A stretch of DNA of 64,000 nt, from the NCBI GenBank assembly GCA_016707895.1, contig JADJGV010000014.1, positions 186,001-250,000 of the forward strand. Direction: 5' to 3'. This DNA comes from Myxococcales bacterium (GTDB taxonomy: Bacteria; Myxococcota_A; Polyangia; Haliangiales; Haliangiaceae). The position numbers and the translations under genes are program-made. Below are positions 8,190 to 18,130 of this stretch, piece by piece. Positions within the stretch are counted from its first letter, which is position 1. Each line of letters opens with the position of its first letter. Below the pieces are notes generated by a model. It did no database searches. It saw only the letters and a program-made list of their open reading frames with translations, and was not told the origin of the DNA.

Positions 8190-10331
8190 ATGCATCGATC
8201 CGCGCTCCTGTCACCGCTCTTGCTCGCGTTCCTGGCCTGTGGCGGCTCGCCGCGCCCGGCCGCGGCCCCGCCTGCGACGCCCGCCGCGGTCGCGCCTGCG
8301 ACGTCGCAGGTCGCACCGCCTACCACCGCCCCGCTGCCCCCGGCCCCGCCGCCGCCGACCGGCCACCCGCGCACCGATCTGATCCCGCGCGCGGTCGTTT
8401 TCGGCAACCCCGAGCGCGGCGCGCCGGAGGTGTCGCCCGACGGCAAGTGGCTGGCGTTCACCGCGCCCGCCGGCGGCGTGATGAACGTGTTCGTCGCGCC
8501 GATCGGCGACCTGGCCAAGGCGGTGCAGGTGACCTTCGACAAGGTCCGCCCGATCCGCCAGTACTACTGGTCGGCCGACAGCGCCTACGTGCTGTACGAG
8601 CAGGACGCCGGCGGCGACGAGAACTTCCACATCTTCCGGGTCGGGCGCGACGGCCAGGGCGCCCTCGATCTCACCGATCGACCCAAGGTCGCCGCGCAGC
8701 TGGTGGCGATGTCGCACCGCCACCCCGACCGGATCCTGGTCGGCATGAACGACCGCGATCCGTCGCTGCACGACGTCTACGAGGTCGAGCTGGCCACCGG
8801 CAAGGCGACCAAGGTCTTCGAGAACCCCGGGTACATCAACCCGATCGCCGACGAGGACCTCCACCTGCGGTTCGCGCAGCAGTTCCAGCCCGACGGCTCG
8901 ATCCAGTTCTTCGTCGCGCGGCCGGCGACGGCCACCGGCGTCGCGTGGGACAAGCGCGAGCTGGTGCCGTCCGACGACCAGCTCACCACCCAGGTGCTCG
9001 GGCTCGAGACCAGCGGCAAGCGCTACTACCTGGCGGACTCGCGCGATCGCGACACCGGCGCGCTGTTCGCCGTCGACGCCGCCACCGGGACCAAGCGCAC
9101 GCTGCTGGCCCAGCACGCTCGCGCGGACGTCGGCGGCGTCATCACCCACCCCAAGACCGGCGTGGTCCGCGCCGCCTCGTTCACGGTGGCGCGCCCCGAG
9201 TGGAAGGTGCTCGACAAGTCGATCGCCAAGGATCTGGCAGCGCTGGCCAAGCTCGACGACGGCGACTTCCGCGTCGTGTCGATGAGCTACGACGACCAGA
9301 CCTGGATCGTCGCGTACGCCGGTGATCGCGCGCCGGCGCGGTTCTGGCGCTGGGATCGCAAGCGCCAGCGCGGCGCGCTCTTGTACGCGGCCCGCCCGGC
9401 CCTCGAGGGGCTGCCGCTGGCGCGGATGCACCCGGTCGAGATCCCGGCCCGCGATGGCCTATCGCTGGTCAGCTACCTGTCGCTGCCGCCGGCCGCCGAT
9501 CCGGACGGCGACGGCACCCCGACCGCCGCCGTGCCGATGGTGCTCCTGGTCCACGGCGGCCCGTGGGCGCGCGACGGCTGGGGCTACAACCCGCTGCACC
9601 AGCTGCTCGCCAACCGCGGCTACGCGGTGCTGTCGGTCAACTACCGGGGCTCGACCGGCTTCGGCAAGAAGTTCCTCAACGCCGCCGATCGGCAGTGGGG
9701 CAAGGCCATGCACGACGACCTGCTCGACGCGGTCGCGTGGGCCGTCGACCGCAAGGTCACCACCGCCAGCGACGTGTGCATCATGGGCGGCAGCTACGGC
9801 GGCTACGCCACGCTGGCCGGCCTGACGCTGACGCCGACCACGTTCAAGTGCGGCGTCGACATCGTCGGCCCGTCGAACCTGATCACGCTCGTGAAGTCGG
9901 TGCCGCCGTACTGGAAGCCGCTGATCTCGGTGTTCCAGCGGCGCATGGGCGACTGGACCACGCCCGAGGGCGCGGCCGCGCTCGACGCGGTGTCGCCGCT
10001 CAACCACGCCGGCGCGATCCAGCGGCCGCTGCTGATCGGCCAGGGCGCCAACGATCCGCGGGTCAAGCAGGCCGAGTCCGATCAGATCGTCAAGGCGATG
10101 CAGGCCAAGGGCCTGCCGGTCAGCTACGTGCTGTTCCCCGACGAGGGCCACGGCTTCGCGCGGCCCGAGAACATGCAGGCGTTCATGGCGGTGGCCGAGG
10201 CGTTCCTGTCGGCCCACCTCGGCGGCAGCTACCAGCCGATGACCGCCGCCGACTTCGCCGGCTCGACGATCCAGATCCCGGCCGGCGCCGACGGCATCCC
10301 CGGCCTGCCCGCGGGCGTCGGCCGCGAGTAG
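8190..10331 (+). CDS. S9 family peptidase lipoprotein (prolyl oligopeptidase/DPP class)
   Basis: A 713-residue serine peptidase, predicted lipoprotein (LLAFLACGG). An Ala/Pro linker is followed by a beta-propeller with WD40/PD40-like strands (VSPDGKWLAFTAPA, YYWSADSAYVLYEQD) at about 65-430 and an alpha/beta hydrolase domain to the end. The catalytic triad is complete: S535 in GGSYGGYATLAG, D622 in GANDPRVKQ and H654 in DEGHGFARPE. VLLVHGGPWARDGWGYNP is the oxyanion-hole region. It probably degrades oligopeptides in the periplasm or on the surface. ATG 8190 is chosen because it gives the signal peptide. Upstream reading in this frame is antisense to the dehydrogenase gene. Confidence 0.92.
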   Translation: MHRSALLSPLLLAFLACGGSPRPAAAPPATPAAVAPATSQVAPPTTAPLPPAPPPPTGHPRTDLIPRAVVFGNPERGAPEVSPDGKWLAFTAPAGGVMNVFVAPIGDLAKAVQVTFDKVRPIRQYYWSADSAYVLYEQDAGGDENFHIFRVGRDGQGALDLTDRPKVAAQLVAMSHRHPDRILVGMNDRDPSLHDVYEVELATGKATKVFENPGYINPIADEDLHLRFAQQFQPDGSIQFFVARPATATGVAWDKRELVPSDDQLTTQVLGLETSGKRYYLADSRDRDTGALFAVDAATGTKRTLLAQHARADVGGVITHPKTGVVRAASFTVARPEWKVLDKSIAKDLAALAKLDDGDFRVVSMSYDDQTWIVAYAGDRAPARFWRWDRKRQRGALLYAARPALEGLPLARMHPVEIPARDGLSLVSYLSLPPAADPDGDGTPTAAVPMVLLVHGGPWARDGWGYNPLHQLLANRGYAVLSVNYRGSTGFGKKFLNAADRQWGKAMHDDLLDAVAWAVDRKVTTASDVCIMGGSYGGYATLAGLTLTPTTFKCGVDIVGPSNLITLVKSVPPYWKPLISVFQRRMGDWTTPEGAAALDAVSPLNHAGAIQRPLLIGQGANDPRVKQAESDQIVKAMQAKGLPVSYVLFPDEGHGFARPENMQAFMAVAEAFLSAHLGGSYQPMTAADFAGSTIQIPAGADGIPGLPAGVGRE

Positions 10332-10338
10332 CGCGCGC

Positions 10339-11160
10339 TCATCGCCCGAGCCGGGTCGCCATCACGTTCTTGGACTTGAAGGCGATCCAGATCGCGCGCA
10401 GCGCGTGCTTGGCCGTCGAGGCGAAGCGGAAGTCGACGACGTCCGACAGGTCGGTCGTCGCCGGGTTGATCTCGACGGTGGGCACGCCCTCGCTCTTGGC
10501 CAGGAGCACCGGCCGCGCGACGTACGGGAACAGCGCGGAGGTGCCGATCAGGAAGACGATGTCGAAGCCGCGCGCGACCTCGGCCTCGAAGTCCTGGAAC
10601 GCGCGCTCGGGCAGCGGCTCGCCGAACAGCACGACGTCGGGCCGCACCACCGAGCCGCAGCGCGGGCACGACGGCGGGAACGCCAGGGTCGAGTAGTCGG
10701 GGACGGTCTTCTTCCAGTCGCAGCGCGTGCAGCGCAGGTCGTGGACGTCGCCGTGGATCGCGATCACCCGCTTCGAGCCGGCGGTGCGGTGGAAGCCGTC
10801 GACGTTCTGGGTGAAGACCACGGTGCGGGCGATGCGCTCGCCGATCAGCGCCAGGATCTCGTGGCCGCGGTTGGGCGTCGCGTGCCGGCAGGCCAGCTCG
10901 ACGTCGTGGATGTACTTCCAGACCAGCTCGGGGCGCTGCGCCATCATCGGCCCCGACAGCACGGCCTCGATCGGCAGCGCGTCGTCGGTCAGCTTGCGAT
11001 CGTACAGGCCGCCGACGCCGCGGTAGGTCGGCAGGCCGGAGTCGGCGGACATGCCGGCGCCGGTGATGAACAGCGCGCTCGACGCGTTGGCCAGGAGCCC
11101 CGCCACCTGCTCGACCAGCTTGCGGTCGATCGTGTCACGCTTCGGCGGCAGCCCGGCCAT
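10339..11160 (-). CDS. Sir2 family NAD-dependent protein deacylase
   Basis: A sirtuin of 273 residues that removes acyl groups from lysines using NAD+, in the cytoplasm. Motifs in order: GAGMSADSGLPTYRG (NAD-binding), TQNVDGFHRTAGS, the catalytic His in AIHGDVHDLRC, a zinc knuckle made of CTRC and CPRCG, RPDVVLFGEPLP, GTSALFPYVA and VEINPATT. Every core residue is present. ATG 11160 is preferred over a TTG 12 codons upstream: TATCCT stands 6 nt before it, fitting the leaderless pattern of this genome. It is convergent with the S9 peptidase (7-bp gap). Confidence 0.92.
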   Translation of the reverse strand: MAGLPPKRDTIDRKLVEQVAGLLANASSALFITGAGMSADSGLPTYRGVGGLYDRKLTDDALPIEAVLSGPMMAQRPELVWKYIHDVELACRHATPNRGHEILALIGERIARTVVFTQNVDGFHRTAGSKRVIAIHGDVHDLRCTRCDWKKTVPDYSTLAFPPSCPRCGSVVRPDVVLFGEPLPERAFQDFEAEVARGFDIVFLIGTSALFPYVARPVLLAKSEGVPTVEINPATTDLSDVVDFRFASTAKHALRAIWIAFKSKNVMATRLGR

Positions 11161-11223
11161 GGCCCGAGGATACTCCGGCGCGGACGGCGCGGGCAAAGTC
11201 GCGACCCGGGCACGGCGCGCTGG

Positions 11224-12057
11224 CTACCGCCACTGGCCCGGCACCCACACGTAGCGGTCGCCCTGGCGCTCCCAGCGCCCCTCGACCCACTGGCGATCGC
11301 GCTTGGCGCGCTCCCAGTGGCCGGGCGTCCAGGCGTACGCGCCGTCGGTCCACCCGTAGCTGCCGGCGATCCAGACGTAGCCGCGGCGGGCCTGACCGGG
11401 CTGCTCGACGATCGGCGGCGGCGGCGGCGCGGTCGGGAACGCCGGCACCTCGATCCACCCGTCGCCCTCGCGCTCCCAGCGGTCGCCGCGCTGGGTCCAG
11501 CGGCCGGGCTGCCAGCGGTGGCCGGCGCGGGCGCGCTCCCAGCGCCCCGCGGTCCAGGTCCACGCGCCCTCGGTCCAGTCCCAGCGCCCGGCGATCCACA
11601 CGTAGCCGCGGCGCGCGCGGCCCGGGCGCTCGGCGCGATCCGGCGGCGGCGCCATGTTGGGCACGGTCGGCAACGCCTCCCAGCGATCGTCCTGCCACTC
11701 CCAGCGGTCGCCGCGCTGCCGCCACTCGCCGCGTTGCCAGCGATGCCCGGGGCGCGCCTTCTCCCAGCGCCCCGCGAGCCAGACCCACGCGCCGTTCTTC
11801 CAGTCCCAGCGCCCCTCGACCCACACCATCCCGCGCTTGACCCTGACGCGGCGCTCGGCCCGCGGCGCCGGCGGCGCGCTGGTCGGCGCGCCGATGACGA
11901 TCGTCGGCGGCGGGGGCTGCGGCGGCTGCGGCTGCGGCGGGCGCGGGCCCGGCTGCGCTGGCGGCGGCTGCGGCCGCGATCCCGGCTGGGCCGTCGCCAC
12001 GGCGGGCGCCAGCGACATGATCAGGGTCAAGACCAGGGCACGAGGATGAGTCCGCAT
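11224..12057 (-). CDS. exported WxxGxW (YXWGXW) repeat protein
   Basis: A secreted protein of 277 residues. It has a signal peptide (VLTLIMSLAPAVATAQ), a Pro/Gln-rich linker (about 25-60) and then three blocks of roughly 70 residues. Each block reads RRGYVWIAGRWDWTEGAWTW or a close variant followed by a WER-type turn and a second G-R/H-W copy, matching the WxxGxW repeat family (PF12779 type). A shared GDRWEW/GDRYVWVPGQWR strand closes blocks 1 and 3. Tryptophan is strikingly frequent (over 30 residues). Relatives are thought to be envelope or biofilm-related structural proteins; the function here is not known. No Shine-Dalgarno is evident. It is followed downstream by the sirtuin gene, 63 bp away. 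Confidence 0.85.
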   Translation of the reverse strand: MRTHPRALVLTLIMSLAPAVATAQPGSRPQPPPAQPGPRPPQPQPPQPPPPTIVIGAPTSAPPAPRAERRVRVKRGMVWVEGRWDWKNGAWVWLAGRWEKARPGHRWQRGEWRQRGDRWEWQDDRWEALPTVPNMAPPPDRAERPGRARRGYVWIAGRWDWTEGAWTWTAGRWERARAGHRWQPGRWTQRGDRWEREGDGWIEVPAFPTAPPPPPIVEQPGQARRGYVWIAGSYGWTDGAYAWTPGHWERAKRDRQWVEGRWERQGDRYVWVPGQWR

Positions 12058-12137
12058 GCCCCGCGGCGTCGCAAGCCTGATGCCGACGCCAACCCGGCGA
12101 GAACGCTCGCGGCGGCTCCTCGAACCACGCGTGATCT

Positions 12138-12170
12138 GCGGATCCTGCAGGTCACCGCCGCAGGATGCGC
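12138..12170 (-). terminator. candidate hairpin terminator after the OPA transporter
   Basis: GCG-G-ATCCTGC pairs with GCAGGAT-G-CGC across an 11-nt loop, giving a 10-bp stem with one G-G mismatch, 40-70 bp past the stop at 12210. There is no clear U-tract, so it is a weak call. Confidence 0.3.
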
Positions 12171-12209
12171 GGCGGGCGCCAGCGCTCAGTGTGCGGGGAG
12201 GACCGGTGC

Positions 12210-13880
12210 TCAATGCCCGCCGCCGCCCTTGGTCGGGCGGGCGTTCCAGATACGGAGCGTCAGCAAGAAGCCGATCGCCGCCACCGGGATCATCGCGTAG
12301 GGCCAGATGTGCCAGTTGTCGATGACCTTGGCGTCCGGGTTCGACACCAGGCAGCCCTTGGCGTCGCGGATCTTGGCCGCCGGCAGGTAGGCGCCGTAGA
12401 TGAACGACTGGATCATCGAGCCGACGTAGACGAAGGCGTCGATCAGGCCGACCGCCATGCCGGTGTTCTTCTTGCCGGCGAAGTCGGCGCTGGCGGTCGC
12501 GGTCAGCATGCCGTGGACGCCGATGATCGCCATCGACATCATCGCCACCGACCAGCCGATCGCCCACGGCGCGGCGAACAGCGGCACGATCGAGATCGCG
12601 CCGACCAGCATGATCGCGTAGAGCACCGCCGACACCGGGCTGCGGCGCGACTGGAACAGGTGGTCGCTGATCGCGCCGGCGAACATGCCGCCGGTGATGC
12701 CGGCGATGCACGACACCAGGCCCCAGTTCTGGAACACGAAGGTCTTGCCCAGGCCGATGCCCTTGCCGAAGTCGGTGCCCCACTGGAGGATCGCCTGGCG
12801 CAGGAAGCCCGAGCACATCTCGATCAGCGCGATGATGATCAGCACCGGGTGGGTGATCATCCGGATGAACACCTTGCCCGCGCTCAGCTTCTCGCCCTCG
12901 TTGGTGGCGTCGCCTAGATCGAAGTTGTCGTGGCCGGTGTCCGACGGCTGGTTGCGCACCCAGATCGCCGACAGCACGAAGAACAGCAGCAGCAGCCCGG
13001 CCGGGATGTAGAACAGCCACTCGATCTCCATCGTCTCGGTGATGCGCTTGCCGAGGTCGTACGCGAAGTACAGGCCCAACGAGATCAGGATGCCGAAGAT
13101 GCCTCCGAACGTGCCGCGCTCGCGCAGGTGGAACCAGGCGGCGTTGACCTTGACGATCGAGATCGCGCCGAACGACTGGAAGAACATGTTCATGCCGTAG
13201 GCGGTCGTGAACGCGGTCACCGGCTTCATCCCGAAGTGCTCGCCGGTCGCGGCCATGTAGCCCATCCAGATGTTGGCCACCGCCGCGCCCGCGGCCGAGA
13301 TGAGGATCGTCGTGCGGCCGCCCAGGCGATCGGTCAGCGGCCCGTTCACGATCAGCGACAGGCCGTAGACCATCGAGCCGACGCCGAACACCGCGGCGTA
13401 CTCGGCCTCGGTCAGCCCGATGCCCTGGAACGCCTTGAGGTTGTAGCGGGCGAAGTACAGGAACGAGTAGGTCAGGCCCAGCGGCAGCCAGTTGAGCGTG
13501 CGCCGCTTCTTGAACGCCGCCGAGTGCCCCAGCTCGACCCGCGGCAGCCGCCACAGCACGAACGAGATGAACAGGACCAGGATGCCGATCGGGATCAGGT
13601 CCTCGTGCAGCGGCTTCGACGGGGTCGGCGGCTTGCTCGGGCACTTGGCCGGCGCGGCGACCGGCGCGGCCGGCGCGATCGCCGCCGGGGCGATCGCGGG
13701 CGGCGGCGTGGTGGTGGTCCCGGGCGCGACGGCCGCGGGGGGGGCCGGCGCGGCGGGCGCGGCGGGCGCGGTGGGCTGGGCCTCCGAGCGCCCGCCCGCG
13801 CCGAACCAGATCAGGCCGCCGAGCACGATCTCGATGACGAACAGCAGCGCCAGGGAGCGACGGCGCGTGGGGGCAGGCAT
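12210..13880 (-). CDS. MFS transporter, organophosphate:phosphate antiporter (GlpT/UhpC-like) branch
   Basis: A 556-residue inner-membrane transporter with about 12 core helices. RYNLKAFQGIGLTEAEYAA, GPLTDRLGGR (loop 2-3 motif) and FGGIFGILISLGLYFAYD resemble the OPA family that exchanges sugar phosphates, glycerol-3-phosphate or similar anions for phosphate. It has an extra N-terminal helix followed by an Ala/Pro-rich segment of about 45 residues (APAAPAAPAPPAAVAPG) not found in GlpT, so the core begins near residue 95. A loop between helices 11 and 12 contains PAAKIRDAKGCLVSNPDAK. TAAGGT lies 9 nt before the ATG. Divergent from the TerB-like gene. Substrate unknown. Confidence 0.85.
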   Translation of the reverse strand: MPAPTRRRSLALLFVIEIVLGGLIWFGAGGRSEAQPTAPAAPAAPAPPAAVAPGTTTTPPPAIAPAAIAPAAPVAAPAKCPSKPPTPSKPLHEDLIPIGILVLFISFVLWRLPRVELGHSAAFKKRRTLNWLPLGLTYSFLYFARYNLKAFQGIGLTEAEYAAVFGVGSMVYGLSLIVNGPLTDRLGGRTTILISAAGAAVANIWMGYMAATGEHFGMKPVTAFTTAYGMNMFFQSFGAISIVKVNAAWFHLRERGTFGGIFGILISLGLYFAYDLGKRITETMEIEWLFYIPAGLLLLFFVLSAIWVRNQPSDTGHDNFDLGDATNEGEKLSAGKVFIRMITHPVLIIIALIEMCSGFLRQAILQWGTDFGKGIGLGKTFVFQNWGLVSCIAGITGGMFAGAISDHLFQSRRSPVSAVLYAIMLVGAISIVPLFAAPWAIGWSVAMMSMAIIGVHGMLTATASADFAGKKNTGMAVGLIDAFVYVGSMIQSFIYGAYLPAAKIRDAKGCLVSNPDAKVIDNWHIWPYAMIPVAAIGFLLTLRIWNARPTKGGGGH

Positions 13881-13984
13881 GGGGGCCGCACCTTAGCGAC
13901 GACCCCGGCGCGCGGGCAAGGCGGATCCGGCGCCGCCGGCCGTCGTCACCGTCCCGTCACCGGCCGGATCGGTCGCCAAAGCGA

Positions 13985-14014
13985 TCGACAGACCGGTTCC
14001 CGGGCTCGTACTGT
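13985..14014 (+). promoter_or_regulatory. sigma-70-like promoter of the TerB-like gene, leaderless spacing
   Basis: TCGACA at 13985-13990 (5 of 6 matches to the -35 consensus), an 18-nt spacer, then TACTGT at 14009-14014. The ATG follows 8 nt later, so the transcript should start within about 2 nt of the start codon. Inferred from sequence only. Confidence 0.45.
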
Positions 14015-14022
14015 CGGGGCCT

Positions 14023-14394
14023 ATGGCCGACTCTCCGATGCTGAGCCTGATCCGCACCTGGGCCGCCGTGGCCTGGGCCGACGGCAAGATCGCCGACGCC
14101 GAGGGCGAGGCCCTCAAGCGGCTGATCGACGGCGCCGAGCTGACCGCCGCCGATCGCGAGGCGGCCAACGCCATGCTGGCCGCGCCGGTGGACCTGGCCG
14201 ACGGCGGCCTCGACGGCCTGTCGCCGGACTCGCGCCGCGGCATCTACAAGGCGGCGTGTCGGATGGCCGCGGTCGATCGCGAGGTCGCGGCCAGCGAGCG
14301 CGCGCTGCTGGTGCGGCTGCGCGACGCCCTGGGCATCACCGTCGACGACGCCCGCGAGATCGAGGCCACGATCCCCGGCGTGACCGCCAGCTGA
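14023..14394 (+). CDS. TerB-like (DUF533/TerB superfamily) protein
   Basis: A small cytoplasmic all-helical protein of 123 residues. The N-terminal AAVAWADGKIADAEGEALKR and the later AVDREVAASERALLVRLRD form the two acidic helix-turn-helix units that define the TerB fold, with Asp/Glu pairs that could bind metal. The family is linked to stress and envelope functions; nothing here points to tellurite resistance specifically. Its stop TGA shares a base with the ATG of the lipase gene (TGATG), so the two should be co-transcribed and coupled. It has its own leaderless-type promoter. Confidence 0.75.
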   Translation: MADSPMLSLIRTWAAVAWADGKIADAEGEALKRLIDGAELTAADREAANAMLAAPVDLADGGLDGLSPDSRRGIYKAACRMAAVDREVAASERALLVRLRDALGITVDDAREIEATIPGVTAS

Positions 14395-15221
14395 TGCGGC
14401 AGCGACGCCATGCGCCGGGCCACCTGGTCTGGCGGGGGGCGGTGGCGGCGGTGTCGGATCTGCTGATGTTGACGGGCGTCTACCCGTTCGTGCCGCACGC
14501 CGGCATGGCGTGGTCGCGCTGGCGCAAGGAGCGGCCGTCGCCGCCGGGCCAGCTGCGCGCGGCGGTGCGCGAGTGGGGCGCCGCGGTGGCGCTGTCGGCG
14601 GCGCGCCCGCTGGGCTTCTTGCCGATGCCCGGTGAGCGCACCCGCGGCCCGCGGCCGATCGTGCTGGTCCACGGCTACGCGATGAACCGCGCCAACTTCG
14701 TGGTGCTGGCGCGGCGGCTGGCGGCCGCCGGGCTGGGCCCGATCTACGGCTTCGAGTACTGGACGCTGGGCAAGACCAGCTCCGCCGCGCGCCGGCTAGG
14801 CGCGTACGTGGACGAGGTGCTCGCGACCACCGGCGCCGCCGCGGTCGACGTGATCGGGCACTCCATGGGCGGCGTGGTCGGGCGCTACTACGTCACGCTG
14901 GGCGCCGGCGACGGCAAGATCGCCAACCTGATCACGATCGGCTCGCCCCACAGCGGCACCGACGTCAGCGCCATCGGCTTCGGCGCTCCGACCAAGGAGC
15001 TGTTCCTCAACTCGACCCTGATCCAGCGCCTCGACGCCGCGCCGCGGCCGCGCCGCACCCGCCTCACCGTCATCTGGTCGCGCTCCGACGCGCTGGTCCC
15101 CGGCGCCCGCCACGCCCGCATCGAGGGCGTCGACGAGGTCCTCTACGACGACCTCGGCCACCTGTCGCTCCTGACCGATCGCCGGGTGGCGGGCGAGGTG
15201 ATCGCGCGGCTTGGGCGGTAG
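14394..15221 (+). CDS. alpha/beta hydrolase, triacylglycerol lipase-like
   Basis: A 275-residue lipase-class alpha/beta hydrolase. Motifs: RPIVLVHGYAMNRANF (oxyanion loop), nucleophile S157 in GHSMGGVVGRYYV, GSPHSGTD (the usual strand after the nucleophile), an acid candidate in WSRSDALVPGARHAR and a His candidate in YDDLGHLSLL. The N-terminal hydrophobic part (AVAAVSDLLMLTGVYPFVPHAG) could be a membrane anchor; no cleavable signal is obvious. Coupled to the TerB-like gene by a 1-base overlap. The 3' half lies opposite the long 3' end of the convergent HEAR-like gene. Confidence 0.88.
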   Translation: MRQRRHAPGHLVWRGAVAAVSDLLMLTGVYPFVPHAGMAWSRWRKERPSPPGQLRAAVREWGAAVALSAARPLGFLPMPGERTRGPRPIVLVHGYAMNRANFVVLARRLAAAGLGPIYGFEYWTLGKTSSAARRLGAYVDEVLATTGAAAVDVIGHSMGGVVGRYYVTLGAGDGKIANLITIGSPHSGTDVSAIGFGAPTKELFLNSTLIQRLDAAPRPRRTRLTVIWSRSDALVPGARHARIEGVDEVLYDDLGHLSLLTDRRVAGEVIARLGR

Positions 15222-15673
15222 CGCTGGCCGCGCCCCCATCCGCCGCGCCGGCGGGCCGTCGGGGTAGCGCTGCGCCAGCGCCAGGTTGGCGGCGTTGAGC
15301 GCGGCGTCGAAGCGGCCGAACAGCCGCTTGGTGGCCGCGACCAGGCCGGGCGCGCCGTGGCGCTTGAGGTACGCGGCCTCGACTGCGGTGCCGCCCAGGA
15401 GCCACGTGCACAGCTCGTCGAGCACGGTCTGGTGGGTCCAGCGCGGGCGCTTGTCGGTGGCGGGCGGCGGCGGGGGCGGCGGCGCGGGCGCGGGCGGCGG
15501 CGCGGGGGCGCGGTCGTCGTCGTTCGCGTCGTGCGCCGCGAGCTCGCCGGCGGCGGCGCGGCGGTCGAGCTCGGCGGCCAGCGTGATCGCCACCAGCTCG
15601 TGGGCCAGCGCGGTCAGGTCGACGGTGAACTGGTGGATGGCGCGCTCGAGCGCCGCGTGGGGATCGTCGTCGG

Positions 15674-15677
<4 letters not shown>
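14796..15677 (-). CDS. hypothetical protein with HEAR-like domain, coupled to miaB
   Basis: Starts at an ATG overlapping the miaB stop (ATGA), so it is translated with miaB. Residues 1-60 are helical (ERAIHQFTVDLTALAHELVA), 70-95 are Pro/Ala-rich, and 100-165 hold a conserved-looking block (RWTHQTVLDELCTWLLGG, KRLFGRFDAALNAANLAL) that resembles homing-endonuclease-associated repeats seen in small Myxococcota proteins. From about residue 150 to the stop at 14796 the frame runs antisense to the lipase gene for 426 bp and reads as low-complexity Arg/Gly/Ala sequence. The natural C-terminus may therefore be lost, or the tail may be real but unusual. Function unknown; the assignment of the block is tentative. 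Confidence 0.55.
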
Positions 15678-17056
<1,379 letters not shown>

Positions 17057-17106
17057 GACCTGCTCTCGGTACCACGCCCGCCCGCGGGACGCTACGCTCC
17101 CAGCCG

Positions 17107-17853
17107 ATGCTGCGCGCCCTCGCTTCGCTGGTGATCGCCGTCGCCGCGGTGCTCGCCGGCGCGGCGGTGGCAGGCAACCTGGGCGCGGTGTTCGCGCTGG
17201 CGCTGGTGCTGTTCGTGGCGCTCGCGGTGCGGCTCCTGTTCGCGCGGTTCGCCCACGCGATGTTCCGCGCCGGCCGGATGCTCGAGGCCCGCCGCTACTA
17301 CCGGGTGCTGGCGGTGGCGGCGTGGCGGCGCGGGCGGCGGGCGGCGGCGCGGGTGTCGATCGCGGCCACCTACCTCGGCGACGCCGACTACCCGCGCGGC
17401 GCCGCGGCGCTGGCGACGATCGATCCCGGCCAGCTCGACGCCACCACCCGCGCCGGCTGGCTCAACAACCGCGCCTACGCCGCGCTGCGCGGCGGCGCCA
17501 CCGGGGCGGCGGCACGGGCGGCGCTGGCCGACGCGCGGGCGGCGCTGGCGCTGGTCGCCGACGTGCCGGCGGTGCTGCACACCGAGGCGCTGGCGCTGGC
17601 CGCGTGCGGCGAGGACGACGCGGCGATCGCGGCCTGGGAGGCGTTGTGGGAGCGCGGCGGCCTGTCGCCGCGCCTCGACGCCGAGCGCTGCGACGATCTC
17701 GCCGCGGCCTGGGAGCGCCGGGGCGAGCTCGCCTACGCCGCCGACTACCGCCGCCGCGCGGCCGCCGCGGTGCCGCGGGCGCCCTGGCGCGGCGCCGCGC
17801 CGGGGTCACCGCCAGTCGGGGCCGAGCTCGGCGTGGAGGATGTCGGCGCATAG
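17107..17853 (+). CDS. membrane-anchored TPR-like protein
   Basis: A 248-residue protein. Two hydrophobic segments fill residues 1-45 (SLVIAVAAVLAGAAVAG and AVFALALVLFVALAVRLLF). The rest is Ala/Arg-rich and helical with TPR-like pairs (ARRYYRVLAVAAWRRGRRAA, GWLNNRAYAALRGGATG, TEALALAACGEDDAAIAAW). No enzymatic motif. TACGCT stands 8 nt before the ATG, so the transcript is probably leaderless. The last 48 bp overlap the convergent zinc-finger gene. Likely a cytoplasm-facing scaffold; function unknown. Confidence 0.7.
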   Translation: MLRALASLVIAVAAVLAGAAVAGNLGAVFALALVLFVALAVRLLFARFAHAMFRAGRMLEARRYYRVLAVAAWRRGRRAAARVSIAATYLGDADYPRGAAALATIDPGQLDATTRAGWLNNRAYAALRGGATGAAARAALADARAALALVADVPAVLHTEALALAACGEDDAAIAAWEALWERGGLSPRLDAERCDDLAAAWERRGELAYAADYRRRAAAAVPRAPWRGAAPGSPPVGAELGVEDVGA

Positions 17854-18117
17854 CGCGACGCACTCGTTGCAGATCGCGACCGTCGGCGTGCCCAGCAGCT
17901 TCTTCACCTGATCGCCGGGCTTGCCGCACCAGCTGCAGCCCGCGACCGTCGGCGCCGAGGTCGCGGCGGGCTCGTCGAGCAGCGCCTCGGTCGGCACCCG
18001 GAACTCGCCGGTCATGCGGACCGGGCCGACGCCCAGCCGATCGCGACACGATCCGCACACCAGGATCAGCTCGCCGCCCGCGAGCGCGCCGGTGCACACC
18101 GGACAGGATGCCGACAT
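17806..18117 (-). CDS. ClpX-type C4 zinc finger protein
   Basis: A 103-residue protein with two zinc-binding units. The N-terminal half has CPVCTGA and CGSCRDRLG, a small zinc ribbon. The C-terminal half has the ClpX zinc-binding domain pattern: CSWCGKPGDQVKKLLGTP, then ICNECVALCADIL. In ClpX this domain binds adaptors and dimerises; here it stands alone without the AAA+ ATPase, so a role as an adaptor or regulator is possible but unproven. It starts 13 bp after the pilS stop on the same strand and is probably the last gene of the pilus operon. Its end overlaps the convergent TPR gene. Confidence 0.8.
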   Translation of the reverse strand: MSASCPVCTGALAGGELILVCGSCRDRLGVGPVRMTGEFRVPTEALLDEPAATSAPTVAGCSWCGKPGDQVKKLLGTPTVAICNECVALCADILHAELGPDWR

Positions 18118-18130
18118 CGGCCGCAGTGTA

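Noticed and set aside
10405..12300. A 631-codon plus-strand frame over Sir2 and the WxxGxW gene
   Set aside because: Low-complexity Arg/Ala/Gly sequence opposite two genes with clear motifs.
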